Of a stretch of 16,144 bases of DNA, positions 6,518 through 12,208 are shown in pieces. Made by a program: the position numbers and the translations under genes. Each line of letters opens with the position of its first letter. Within the stretch, counting starts at the first letter, position 1. The stretch comes from an uncultured Catenibacterium sp. (GTDB lineage: Bacteria; Bacillota_I; Bacilli_A; Erysipelotrichales; Coprobacillaceae): contig CAAFPB010000264.1 of NCBI GenBank assembly GCA_900764725.1, positions 1 to 16,144 of the forward strand, written 5' to 3'. The notes under the pieces were generated by a model. That model had not been told where the DNA came from. It worked only from the letters and a program-made list of their open reading frames with translations, and did not search any database.

Positions 6518-7666
6518 TTATTTAAGTAATGATCTATATAATGCTTCAATATCTTCAACTGAAGTATCTCTTGGGTTTCCTGGACGGCAAGCATCAGCAA
6601 ATGCATCCTTAGCTAACTGAGGAATATCTTCTTCCTTAACAACACCCTTAAGAGTCATTTCGATACCAACATCTTCACCTAACTTCTTAACAGCATCTAC
6701 AGCAGCTTTACGGTATTCTTCCTGAGTCATACCATCTACACCTTCAACACCCATTGCTTTAGCGATATCTTTATACTTTTCACCAGTATATTCAGCGTTA
6801 TATTCCATAGTTGTTGGAAGTAAGATTGCACAAGCTTTACCATGAGGCATATCATAGTAAGCACTTAATGTATGAGCCATAGAATGGTCAACACCTAAAC
6901 CTACGTTTGAGAATCCCATACCAGCAACATACTGACCTAAAGCCATACCTTCACGTCCTTCAGCAGTGTTTTCAACAGCACCTCTTAATGAACGAGCAAT
7001 GATTTCAATAGCTTTAATATGGAACATGTCTGAAAGTTCCCAAGCACCTTTAGTAATATAACCTTCAATAGCATGAGTTAATGCATCCATACCTGTAGCA
7101 GCAGTTAATCCTTTTGGCATTGAAGACATCATTTCTGGGTCAACAACAGCAACAACTGGAATATCATGAGTATCTACACATACGAATTTACGTTTCTTTT
7201 CAACATCAGTGATTACATAGTTGATTGTAACTTCAGCAGCAGTACCTGCAGTAGTAGGAACAGCGATGATTGGAGTACAAGGGTTCTTAGTTGGTGCAAC
7301 ACCTTCTAATGAACGTACATCAGCAAATTCAGGGTTTGTAATGATGATACCGATTGCTTTAGATGTATCCATTGAAGATCCACCACCGATAGCTACGATA
7401 CAGTCAGCACCTGCTTCTTTAAATGCAGCGACACCAGTCTGCACGTTTTCGATAGTTGGGTTTGGTTTAATGTTGCTGTAAAGAACATATTCGATACCAG
7501 CTTCATCTAATAAATCAGTTACTTTCTTAGTAACTCCAAACTTTACTAAGTCTGGGTCAGAAGCAACGAATGCTTTCTTAAATCCTCTCGCTTTAATTTC
7601 TTCTGGAACAGCTTTGATAGCGCCAGCTCCATGATAACTTGTTTCATTTAACATGAACTTATACAT
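6518..7666 (-). CDS. fucO: FucO-type iron-dependent alcohol dehydrogenase (lactaldehyde reductase / 1,2-propanediol oxidoreductase)
   Basis: 382 residues, almost the same length as E. coli FucO, with long conserved blocks such as NPEFADVRSLEG (111-122), TTAGTAAEVTINYVITD (138-154) and MALGQYVAGMGFSNVGLG (241-258). Iron ligands D194, H198, H261 and H275 fall exactly two positions before FucO D196, H200, H263 and H277. GGGS (94-97) is the nucleotide-binding loop. FucO interconverts L-lactaldehyde and 1,2-propanediol with NAD(H) during fucose or rhamnose fermentation. No fuc, rha or pdu gene is nearby, so the substrate could be another short aldehyde. I chose the ATG at 7666 because AAAAGGAG sits 10 nt upstream; the frame stays open to 7798 but that extension crosses the promoter and matches no family sequence. 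The gene is monocistronic. Confidence 0.9.
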   Translation of the reverse strand: MYKFMLNETSYHGAGAIKAVPEEIKARGFKKAFVASDPDLVKFGVTKKVTDLLDEAGIEYVLYSNIKPNPTIENVQTGVAAFKEAGADCIVAIGGGSSMDTSKAIGIIITNPEFADVRSLEGVAPTKNPCTPIIAVPTTAGTAAEVTINYVITDVEKKRKFVCVDTHDIPVVAVVDPEMMSSMPKGLTAATGMDALTHAIEGYITKGAWELSDMFHIKAIEIIARSLRGAVENTAEGREGMALGQYVAGMGFSNVGLGVDHSMAHTLSAYYDMPHGKACAILLPTTMEYNAEYTGEKYKDIAKAMGVEGVDGMTQEEYRKAAVDAVKKLGEDVGIEMTLKGVVKEEDIPQLAKDAFADACRPGNPRDTSVEDIEALYRSLLK

Positions 7667-7703
7667 GATTCTCAATCTCCTTTTAATTAACTTTTCTGAA
7701 CTC

Positions 7704-7732
7704 ATGTTAACATTGTAAGTGTTATCATTCAA
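7704..7732 (-). promoter_or_regulatory. Candidate fucO promoter
   Basis: On the minus strand TTGAAT (7727-7732) and TAACAT (7704-7709) are separated by 17 nt, each 4 of 6 to consensus. This places transcription start about 30 nt before the ATG. The -35 box overlaps the adjacent inverted repeat. Confidence 0.5.
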
Positions 7733-7758
7733 GTGACAGATAAGTGGATTTGTCACTT
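7731..7758. promoter_or_regulatory. Perfect 8-bp inverted repeat over the fucO -35 region (candidate operator)
   Basis: AAGTGACA (7731-7738) and TGTCACTT (7751-7758) are exact inverted copies 12 nt apart. The inner arm overlaps the -35 box, so a dimeric regulator bound here could control fucO. Just upstream, TGTGA-N6-TTACA (7759-7774) resembles a CRP/FNR-type half-site pair with one mismatch, which is weaker evidence. Confidence 0.5.
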
Positions 7759-7775
7759 TGTGAATAAATTTACAT

Positions 7776-7814
7776 AAAAAAAGACAACTGATTCTCATTT
7801 CTCAATTGTCTTTT
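7776..7814 (-). terminator. Intrinsic terminator of surface-protein gene 1
   Basis: Minus-strand 13-bp stem AAAAGACAATTGA / TCAGTTGTCTTTT, with one G-U pair and a 10-nt loop, followed by a T-run (complement of 7776-7782). It closes the upstream surface-protein gene before the fucO promoter region. Confidence 0.88.
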
Positions 7815-7861
7815 CTTTCCCATAATATTCAATTTTAATTACGCTTACTCTAATTGACGGA

Positions 7862-8608
7862 TTATTCAGTGATTCTCTTTTTTGTAGTTAATACAACTGC
7901 AGCTAAAGCACTTACTAATACTAATGAAGCATATAATGCAACATTCATAGTATCACCAGTTTTTGGTGCTTCTTTCTTAGCAGTAGTTGTTGTACCTTTA
8001 TTTTCTGCAGGTGTTGCAGGTGTAGTAGGTGTTACAGTTACTTCTGGAGCCTTTACTGAAGTTTTTACATAAACAGTCTTAAACTTAATCTGATCACCTT
8101 TTTCGAATACCAAGTTGAATTCAATTTCATTGATTTTTGTCCAATCAATTTCACTCTGGTTTTCAAAATCTAAATCCAAAATTTTTGCATTCTTTAATGC
8201 TTCTTTAGTGAATGTAACCTTTCCTTTACCTTCTTCATTTGCTTCTACTTTAGGATCATCGATTCTAAAAGGCTGTGCACCATCTTTACCCCAAACATAC
8301 TTTTCTCCTGTAGCATAGAATGATCCGCCCTTAGCATCTACATCAATGACAATATCACTATCACCAGTCCACTCAGTTGTAACTAAAGTAGCTTCTGGTT
8401 CATAAGCTTCAGGTGTAGTAGTATCAGGTGTAGTTGTATCTGGTGTAGTTGTACCTGGTGTAGTAGTAGTATCAGGTGTAGTTGTAGTTTCAGTAACAGC
8501 TGGAGTATCTCCAGTGACTACTGCATCTTCTGCAAATACAGCTGTAGTAGATAATGATGATACTGATAAAGCACAAGCGACTAACATAGTCATTAATTTC
8601 TTGTTCAT
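7862..8608 (-). CDS. Secreted sortase-type cell-surface protein, paralogue 1
   Basis: 248 residues. Residues 1-26 form a signal peptide (MNKK, hydrophobic core, cleavage after AVFA). A Thr/Pro-rich low-complexity stretch lies at about 38-66. A middle domain of about 125 residues matches no family I know; it includes EWTGDSDIV and KVTFTKEALKNAK. A second Thr/Pro linker follows, then a sorting signal: APKTGD (214-219), a hydrophobic segment and the tail TTKKRITE. Ala replaces the usual Leu of LPXTG, a variant seen in some Firmicutes. The expected fate is covalent wall attachment by a sortase encoded elsewhere. AAGGAGAG lies 9 nt before the ATG. A long conserved leader with an attenuator-like hairpin precedes it, and a close paralogue lies upstream. 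Confidence 0.88.
   Translation of the reverse strand: MNKKLMTMLVACALSVSSLSTTAVFAEDAVVTGDTPAVTETTTTPDTTTTPGTTTPDTTTPDTTTPEAYEPEATLVTTEWTGDSDIVIDVDAKGGSFYATGEKYVWGKDGAQPFRIDDPKVEANEEGKGKVTFTKEALKNAKILDLDFENQSEIDWTKINEIEFNLVFEKGDQIKFKTVYVKTSVKAPEVTVTPTTPATPAENKGTTTTAKKEAPKTGDTMNVALYASLVLVSALAAVVLTTKKRITE
8411..8491. repeat. Short tandem repeats encoding the Thr/Pro linker of surface protein 1
   Basis: Five units of 15, 15, 15, 18 and 18 bp start at 8411, 8426, 8441, 8456 and 8474, each like AGGTGTAGTTGTATC on the plus strand. They encode repeats of the TTTPD type. The paralogue at 9168-9884 has a much shorter version, so the tract varies in copy number. Confidence 0.85.
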
Positions 8609-8659
8609 AATCGTTTTCTCTCCTTATTATTCTTTGTCTTAAAAACAACCGTCATTACG

Positions 8660-8692
8660 AAAAAAGCACAGATTATCCCAAATAATCCATGC
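8660..8692 (-). terminator. Terminator-like hairpin in the leader of surface-protein gene 1
   Basis: Minus-strand 10-bp stem GCATGGATTA / TAATCTGTGC (two G-U pairs) with loop TTTGGGA, followed by six Ts. It lies upstream of the main gene and contains the end and the TAA stop of the 34-codon leader ORF. The same hairpin in the paralogue differs at one paired base yet remains pairable. This looks like a premature terminator (attenuator). Confidence 0.6.
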
Positions 8693-8777
8693 ATACATAA
8701 TTAGGTTGTAAAAGAGCAGAATATCCCATAGTATACACTTTTATCTGTCCATTATAAGCGTAATAGTTTTTATACAT
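8673..8777 (-). CDS. Candidate leader peptide of surface-protein gene 1 (34 aa)
   Basis: The short frame from ATG 8777 to TAA 8673 begins MYKNYYAYNGQIKVYTMG and ends YVCMDYLG. It has the same length, start and stop as a frame in the paralogous leader, with no indels between them. It is Tyr-rich and has no signal peptide or known homology that I can name. AAAAGGG lies about 10 nt before the ATG. The last five codons and the stop lie in the left arm, loop and right arm of a terminator-like hairpin, so translation to the stop would disturb that hairpin. The alternative is that this is only structured RNA and the frame is accidental: of nine base differences between copies four are silent and five change an amino acid, which does not settle the matter. 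Confidence 0.35.
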   Translation of the reverse strand: MYKNYYAYNGQIKVYTMGYSALLQPNYVCMDYLG

Positions 8778-8832
8778 AGTTATCTAGCCCTTTTATAGAT
8801 CACGAATTGTAATCCTTTCCAAGACTAATTTT

Positions 8833-8862
8833 AGTATACCTTTAAATTCTAATAAAACTCAA
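8833..8862 (-). promoter_or_regulatory. Candidate promoter of surface-protein gene 1
   Basis: Minus-strand TTGAGT (8857-8862) and TATACT (8833-8838), 18 nt apart, with an AT-rich conserved flank just upstream (TGATATTATTAAATATTC). Transcription from here gives a 5' leader of about 220 nt. Confidence 0.55.
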
Positions 8863-9004
8863 AAAAGCGCATTAAGCACTATCATATCGCACGAATATTT
8901 AATAATATCAATAGGATTGATGAGATATAGTATTAATTCTAAGATTAATCAATATTTATGTGCCTGCTATTGCAACATACAGATCTCATATACAGCACTA
9001 CATA

Positions 9005-9061
9005 TAATTGATAATTAAGACTCACTTAGATAGTTCTGAGGTTGACTACAGTTATCAATTA
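9005..9061. repeat. 10-bp perfect inverted repeat in the spacer between the surface-protein genes
   Basis: TAATTGATAA (9005-9014) and TTATCAATTA (9052-9061) are perfect inverted copies enclosing 37 nt, within which CTCA and TGAG could pair further. No gene is present. It could be a hairpin, a binding site or a remnant of the duplication junction. Confidence 0.5.
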
Positions 9062-9094
9062 ATATCTGTGATTGACTTAGTGCCATACATACTC

Positions 9095-9124
9095 AAAAAG
9101 ACAATTGATTTCTCAATTGCCTTT
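9095..9124 (-). terminator. Intrinsic terminator of surface-protein gene 2
   Basis: Minus-strand stem AAAGGCAATTGA / TCAATTGTCTTT with one G-U pair, a GAAA tetraloop and a following T-run. It is the counterpart of the hairpin at 7776-7814, with a shorter loop. Confidence 0.9.
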
Positions 9125-9167
9125 CTTCCCTTAGTATTTCATTTTACGCTTATCTGAATAAGACAGA

Positions 9168-9884
9168 TTATTCAGTAAGTCTCTTCTTTGTAGTTAATAC
9201 AACTGCTGCTAAAGCACTTACTAATACTAATGAAGCATATAATGCAACATTCATAGTATCACCAGTCTTTGGTGCTTCTTTCTTAGTTGTAGTTGTTGTA
9301 CCTTTATTTTCTGCAGGTTTAGTAGGTTCAGAAGGTTTAGCTGGTGTAGTAGGTGTTACAGTTACTTCTGGAGCCTTTACTGAAGTTTCTACATATAGAT
9401 ACTTATATATATCCTGACCATCTAATTCGAACACAAAGTCAAATTCAATTTTAGAATACTTTGTCCAATCTACTGAAATCTGGTTTGTAAAAGTTTCATC
9501 CCAAGTTTTTGCATTCTTTAATGCATCATTAGTAAATGTAACCCTACCTTTACCCGCTTCATTTACTTCTACTTTAGATGGAACACTGATAATTGGCATT
9601 GAACCATTTGCATCATAAACATACATTTCACTTGGATAAACCGCTCCGCCTTTAGCATCTACCTCAAAGACAATATCACTATCCCCTGTCCATTTAGGTG
9701 TAATTAAAGTGATTTCAGGTTCATAAGCTGCAGGTGCTGGTGTAGTTTCAGGTGTAGTTGTAGTTTCAGTAACAGCTGGAGTATCTCCAGTAACTACTGC
9801 ATCTTCTGCAAATACTGCTGTAGTAGATAATGCTGATACTGATAAAGCACAAGCAACTAACATAGTCATTAATTTCTTATTCAT
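9168..9884 (-). CDS. Secreted sortase-type cell-surface protein, paralogue 2
   Basis: 238 residues with the same architecture as the neighbouring paralogue. Signal peptide 1-26 differs from copy 1 at a single residue. A short Thr/Pro linker is followed by a middle domain of unknown family that keeps the KWTGDSDIV, VTFTNDALKNAK and SVKAPEVTVTPTTP blocks and diverges in between. A Pro/Thr/Lys linker leads to the sorting signal APKTGD (204-209), a hydrophobic helix and TTKKRLTE. The ends are nearly identical to copy 1 while the exposed middle differs at many positions. The Thr/Pro tract is much shorter (TTTTPETTPAPA). AAGGAGAG lies 9 nt before the ATG. It is probably transcribed alone from its own copied promoter and leader. 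The ligand or function is unknown. Confidence 0.88.
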   Translation of the reverse strand: MNKKLMTMLVACALSVSALSTTAVFAEDAVVTGDTPAVTETTTTPETTPAPAAYEPEITLITPKWTGDSDIVFEVDAKGGAVYPSEMYVYDANGSMPIISVPSKVEVNEAGKGRVTFTNDALKNAKTWDETFTNQISVDWTKYSKIEFDFVFELDGQDIYKYLYVETSVKAPEVTVTPTTPAKPSEPTKPAENKGTTTTTKKEAPKTGDTMNVALYASLVLVSALAAVVLTTKKRLTE

Positions 9885-9936
9885 AATCGTTTTCTCTCCT
9901 TATTATGCTTTTGTCTCAAAACAATCTTCATTATGC

Positions 9937-9969
9937 AAAAAAGCATAGATTACCCCAAATAATCCATGC
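9937..9969 (-). terminator. Terminator-like hairpin in the leader of surface-protein gene 2
   Basis: Minus-strand 10-bp stem GCATGGATTA / TAATCTATGC (one G-U pair) with loop TTTGGGG, followed by six Ts. It contains the last codons and the TAA of the leader ORF and precedes the main gene by about 50 nt. Conservation of both pairing and T-run in the two copies supports a real attenuator. Confidence 0.65.
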
Positions 9970-10054
9970 ATACATAACTAGATTGTAAAAGAGCAGAAGA
10001 TCCCATCGTATACACTTTTGTCTGTCCATTATAAGCGTAATTATTCTTATACAT
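9950..10054 (-). CDS. Candidate leader peptide of surface-protein gene 2 (34 aa)
   Basis: Frame from ATG 10054 to TAA 9950, beginning MYKNNYAYNGQTKVYTMG and ending YVCMDYLG. AGAAGGG lies about 10 nt upstream. It aligns without gaps to the 34-codon frame at 8673-8777, differing at five residues. Six tyrosines in 34 residues is a notable bias. Its stop codon falls in the right arm of a terminator-like hairpin. I infer a leader peptide governing read-through into the surface-protein gene, but an untranslated regulatory RNA is equally possible. Confidence 0.38.
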   Translation of the reverse strand: MYKNNYAYNGQTKVYTMGSSALLQSSYVCMDYLG

Positions 10055-10109
10055 AGTTATCTACCCTTCTAAAAGATCACTAATTGTAATCCTTTCCAAG
10101 ACTAAATCT

Positions 10110-10139
10110 ATTATACCTTTTGATTTCAATAAAACCTAA
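10110..10139 (-). promoter_or_regulatory. Candidate promoter of surface-protein gene 2
   Basis: Perfect -10 box TATAAT on the minus strand (10110-10115). The aligned -35 position, 18 nt upstream, reads TTAGGT (10134-10139), which is weak. Position and flanks match the promoter of the paralogue. Confidence 0.55.
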
Positions 10140-10186
10140 TAAAGAGCTTTAAGTGGCATTATATTGCATGAATATTTAATAATATC

Positions 10187-10214
10187 AAAAAAGAGACCTT
10201 ATTTCAGATCTCTT
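10187..10214 (-). terminator. Intrinsic terminator of the tetR-family gene
   Basis: Minus-strand stem AAGAGATC / GGTCTCTT (one G-U pair) with an 8-nt loop and a following T-run. It overlaps the last codons and stop of the regulator gene. Confidence 0.8.
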
Positions 10215-10741
10215 AGTAATTCATCTAACTTTGGTGGTAATGCTTCAATCAACATATCAGCTAATTCTTCAGGCTTGAGCTTATATCCTCCTGTAGCCCA
10301 TTCTACTGTCATCGTAATAGACCCATGACAATACATTTCTAATAAGAATTCAATATCTGATGGGATATTATTACCTAGTTTTCTCTTAATGATGTTCTGA
10401 TAGAAAGTGAGAATACAGTTATAGTCATAGTTTTCTACATTATTATAATCTTTAGATTTAAATGCTTCTTTAAAGAATACTCTATCATTATAAATAAATT
10501 GAAACTTCTTAATAAGCCCTTCTCTTAATGTTTCACTATTACCAATCTGTAAGAAAGACTTATCTGCCAATACTTCAAAATACCAGTTCACAAGATCATA
10601 TTTATCGCGAAAATAACGATAGAATGTCTGTCTAGTCTTACCGCTCATTTCCACAATATCAGTCACTGTGATCTTATCAAGAGACTGATGATTCATCAAT
10701 TGTTTGATGCATTCCGCAAATACATATCGTGTATCTCCCAA
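10199..10741 (-). CDS. TetR/AcrR-family transcriptional regulator
   Basis: About 180 residues. The N-terminal helix-turn-helix is clear: ITVTDIVEMSGKTRQTFYRYF followed by RDKYDLVNW, the typical TetR DNA-binding arrangement. The C-terminal ligand domain ends VEWATGGYKLKPEELADMLI, resembling the DhaS-like TetR C-terminal type. The longest frame starts with GTG at 10750, but that start is only 2 nt after AAAGGC and about 6 nt from the inferred transcription start. The TTG at 10741 is better spaced (GGTGAG 5 nt upstream), so I chose it; GTG 10750 is the alternative. A palindrome covers its -10 box, suggesting autoregulation. The neighbours are the surface-protein pair and purB; the target is unknown. 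Confidence 0.85.
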   Translation of the reverse strand: MGDTRYVFAECIKQLMNHQSLDKITVTDIVEMSGKTRQTFYRYFRDKYDLVNWYFEVLADKSFLQIGNSETLREGLIKKFQFIYNDRVFFKEAFKSKDYNNVENYDYNCILTFYQNIIKRKLGNNIPSDIEFLLEMYCHGSITMTVEWATGGYKLKPEELADMLIEALPPKLDELLRDLK

Positions 10742-10754
10742 GATTCTCACCGCC

Positions 10755-10773
10755 TTTGTAACATTATAACAAA
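10755..10773 (-). promoter_or_regulatory. tetR promoter -10 box within a palindrome (candidate autoregulatory operator)
   Basis: Minus-strand TATAAT (10763-10768) lies inside the imperfect palindrome TTTGTTATAATGTTACAAA, with half-sites TTTGT and ACAAA. The predicted transcript leader before the start codon is very short. No good -35 box is visible. Confidence 0.5.
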
Positions 10774-10782
10774 CCTATCTCT

Positions 10783-10820
10783 AAAAAGAAAGAAGACAAC
10801 CCCAATAGAGATTGTCTTCT
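10783..10820 (-). terminator. Intrinsic terminator of purL-purB
   Basis: Minus-strand 9-bp perfect stem AGAAGACAA / TTGTCTTCT with a 12-nt loop, followed by TTCTTTCTTTTT. It starts 5 nt after the purB stop. Confidence 0.88.
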
Positions 10821-10825
10821 AATGA

Positions 10826-12205
10826 TTAAAGTTCGATATCACAAAGTTCTGAAGCTAAACCAATGTATGAAGAAGGTGTCATATCTAATAAAGTCTGACG
10901 GTCTTCATCACTTAACTGTTCTAGGCTCTTTGCGAATGCCTGAATATCTTCCTGAGAAATATTCTTACCACGAGTCAAGGCTTTAAGTGTATCGTAAGCA
11001 TCTGGTACACCGTATTTTCTTAACATTGTCTGGATAGGTTCTGCAAGAACTTCCCATTTTTCATTTAAGTCTTTCGCAAGCTTTTCTTTATTTACAACAC
11101 ACTTAGCTAAACCGCCAGTAGTTTCAGAAATAGCCTGTAAAGAATAACCGAAGCATAATCCTAAGTTACGCTGACTTGAAGAGTCTGATAAGTCTCTCTG
11201 CATTCTTGACTTAGGAAGCTTGTTAGATAAAGCTACACATAGATTGTTTGATAAATCAATGTTTGCTTCAGAGTTTTCAAAACGGATTGGGTTAACTTTA
11301 TGAGGCATAGTTGAAGAACCAACTTCACCCTTAACAGGAATCTGTTTAAAGTATTCCATTGAGATATATAACCACATATCTACATCTAAGTCAGCCAATA
11401 CATTGTTGAAATGACGGATACCATCTAAGATATGACAAGTATAGTCATGAGATTCAATCTGAGTAGTTAATGGATTGAATGTAAGTCCTAAATAGTCTTC
11501 TACGAATTCTTTGTTTAATGTTGGCCAATCTTCGTTAGGGAATGCTGTTAAGATAGCGCTGTAGTTACCAGTTGCCCCATTGAATTTTGCTTTAATCTTG
11601 ATATTTTCAATGTTTTCAATACTAGAAAAGAAACGATAAGCATAGACTTTGAATTCTTTACCAATAGTTGTAGGTGTAGCAGGCTGTCCATGAGTATGTG
11701 CAAGCATTGCATCATCCTTATGATCTACTGCTAATTTATTGATCATTGATGCAAATTCTTTTGCTGCAGGTAACCAAACATCCTTTAAGCCATATTTAAT
11801 CATACATGCATAAGATGTATTGTTGATATCTTCAGAAGTACATCCAATATGTACATAGCTTTCTAAATGTTCATAACCTAAAGCTTTAAGCTTTTCATCA
11901 ATGAAATATTCTACTGCCTTCACATCATGTCTTGTAACAGATTCGATTTCTTTAATTCTCTTGAAAGAATCAAAGTTGAAATCTTTAGAAATCGCAAGAA
12001 TATCATCTACCTTGTTAGGATCAACCTTGTCTAAAGTTTCTGTATGAAGGTGATCCAACTGGAACTTCAACCACTGGATTTCTACAAACACTCTATACTT
12101 AACAAGTGCATATTCACTGAAATAATCAGCTAACTGATCTTTAATCTTGCCATAACGTCCATCTAGAGGACAGAGTGTCATACTTTCAAATTCTAATTTA
12201 TCCAT
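10826..12205 (-). CDS. purB: Adenylosuccinate lyase
   Basis: 459 residues, the length of the E. coli-type enzyme. It cleaves SAICAR to AICAR and adenylosuccinate to AMP, releasing fumarate each time. Diagnostic blocks are LCPLDGRYG (11-19), TRHDVKAVEYF (91-101), CTSEDINN (122-129), AHTHGQPATPTTIGKE (169-184, with the probable catalytic His at 172) and the signature loop GSSTMPHKVNPI (296-307, with its catalytic Ser). This wording places it with the E. coli PurB subgroup rather than the shorter B. subtilis PurB form. The ATG at 12205 lies 3 nt after the purL stop, and its ribosome binding site AAAGGAG is made of the last purL codons, so translation is coupled. All visible catalytic regions are intact. 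Confidence 0.96.
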   Translation of the reverse strand: MDKLEFESMTLCPLDGRYGKIKDQLADYFSEYALVKYRVFVEIQWLKFQLDHLHTETLDKVDPNKVDDILAISKDFNFDSFKRIKEIESVTRHDVKAVEYFIDEKLKALGYEHLESYVHIGCTSEDINNTSYACMIKYGLKDVWLPAAKEFASMINKLAVDHKDDAMLAHTHGQPATPTTIGKEFKVYAYRFFSSIENIENIKIKAKFNGATGNYSAILTAFPNEDWPTLNKEFVEDYLGLTFNPLTTQIESHDYTCHILDGIRHFNNVLADLDVDMWLYISMEYFKQIPVKGEVGSSTMPHKVNPIRFENSEANIDLSNNLCVALSNKLPKSRMQRDLSDSSSQRNLGLCFGYSLQAISETTGGLAKCVVNKEKLAKDLNEKWEVLAEPIQTMLRKYGVPDAYDTLKALTRGKNISQEDIQAFAKSLEQLSDEDRQTLLDMTPSSYIGLASELCDIEL

Positions 12206-12208
12206 TCG

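Larger units (their letters stand above)
7776..8910. repeat. Tandem duplication, copy 1 (surface-protein gene with leader and terminator)
   Basis: This block is homologous to 9095-10187 in the same orientation. Similarity spans the terminator hairpin, the coding region, the leader and the upstream AT-rich promoter flank, and ends sharply after the shared GAATATTTAATAATATCA (ending at 8910 and 10187). Signal-peptide, wall-anchor and leader sequences are nearly identical, while the middle of the coding region is much more divergent. Confidence 0.9.
8609..9094. other. Intergenic region between the two surface-protein genes
   Basis: 8609-8910 belongs to the duplicated leader and promoter of surface-protein gene 1. 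8911-9094 is not duplicated. It is AT-rich, has no plausible gene in either strand, and contains an inverted repeat at 9005-9061 and a weaker one (ATGAGAT near 8919 with ATCTCAT near 8984). Confidence 0.7.
9885..10186. other. Long 5' leader and promoter region of surface-protein gene 2
   Basis: About 300 nt without a main gene. From upstream to downstream on the minus strand it holds an AT-rich flank, a promoter, a small hairpin GATTAC / GTGATC (10075-10091), the 34-codon frame, the terminator-like hairpin and the ribosome binding site. The whole stretch is conserved in the other copy. Confidence 0.75.
9095..10187. repeat. Tandem duplication, copy 2 (surface-protein gene with leader and terminator)
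   Basis: Direct-repeat partner of 7776-8910. Its terminator hairpin, gene, ribosome binding site, leader ORF, leader hairpin and promoter flank all align with copy 1. The right boundary is sharp at 10187, where the tetR terminator begins. Confidence 0.9.

Noticed and set aside
7221..7481. Plus-strand open frame inside fucO
   Set aside because: Shadow of a highly conserved gene with no start signals.
7667..7798. N-terminal extension of the fucO frame by 44 codons
   Set aside because: It has no FucO similarity and covers the promoter and operator-like repeat. The ATG at 7666 has a well-spaced AAAAGGAG and gives the family's usual length.
7854..8318. Plus-strand open frames opposite surface-protein gene 1 (7854-8072 and 8115-8318)
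   Set aside because: Antisense of the low-complexity anchor and middle regions, with no ribosome binding site. The equivalent frames are not preserved as such in the paralogue.
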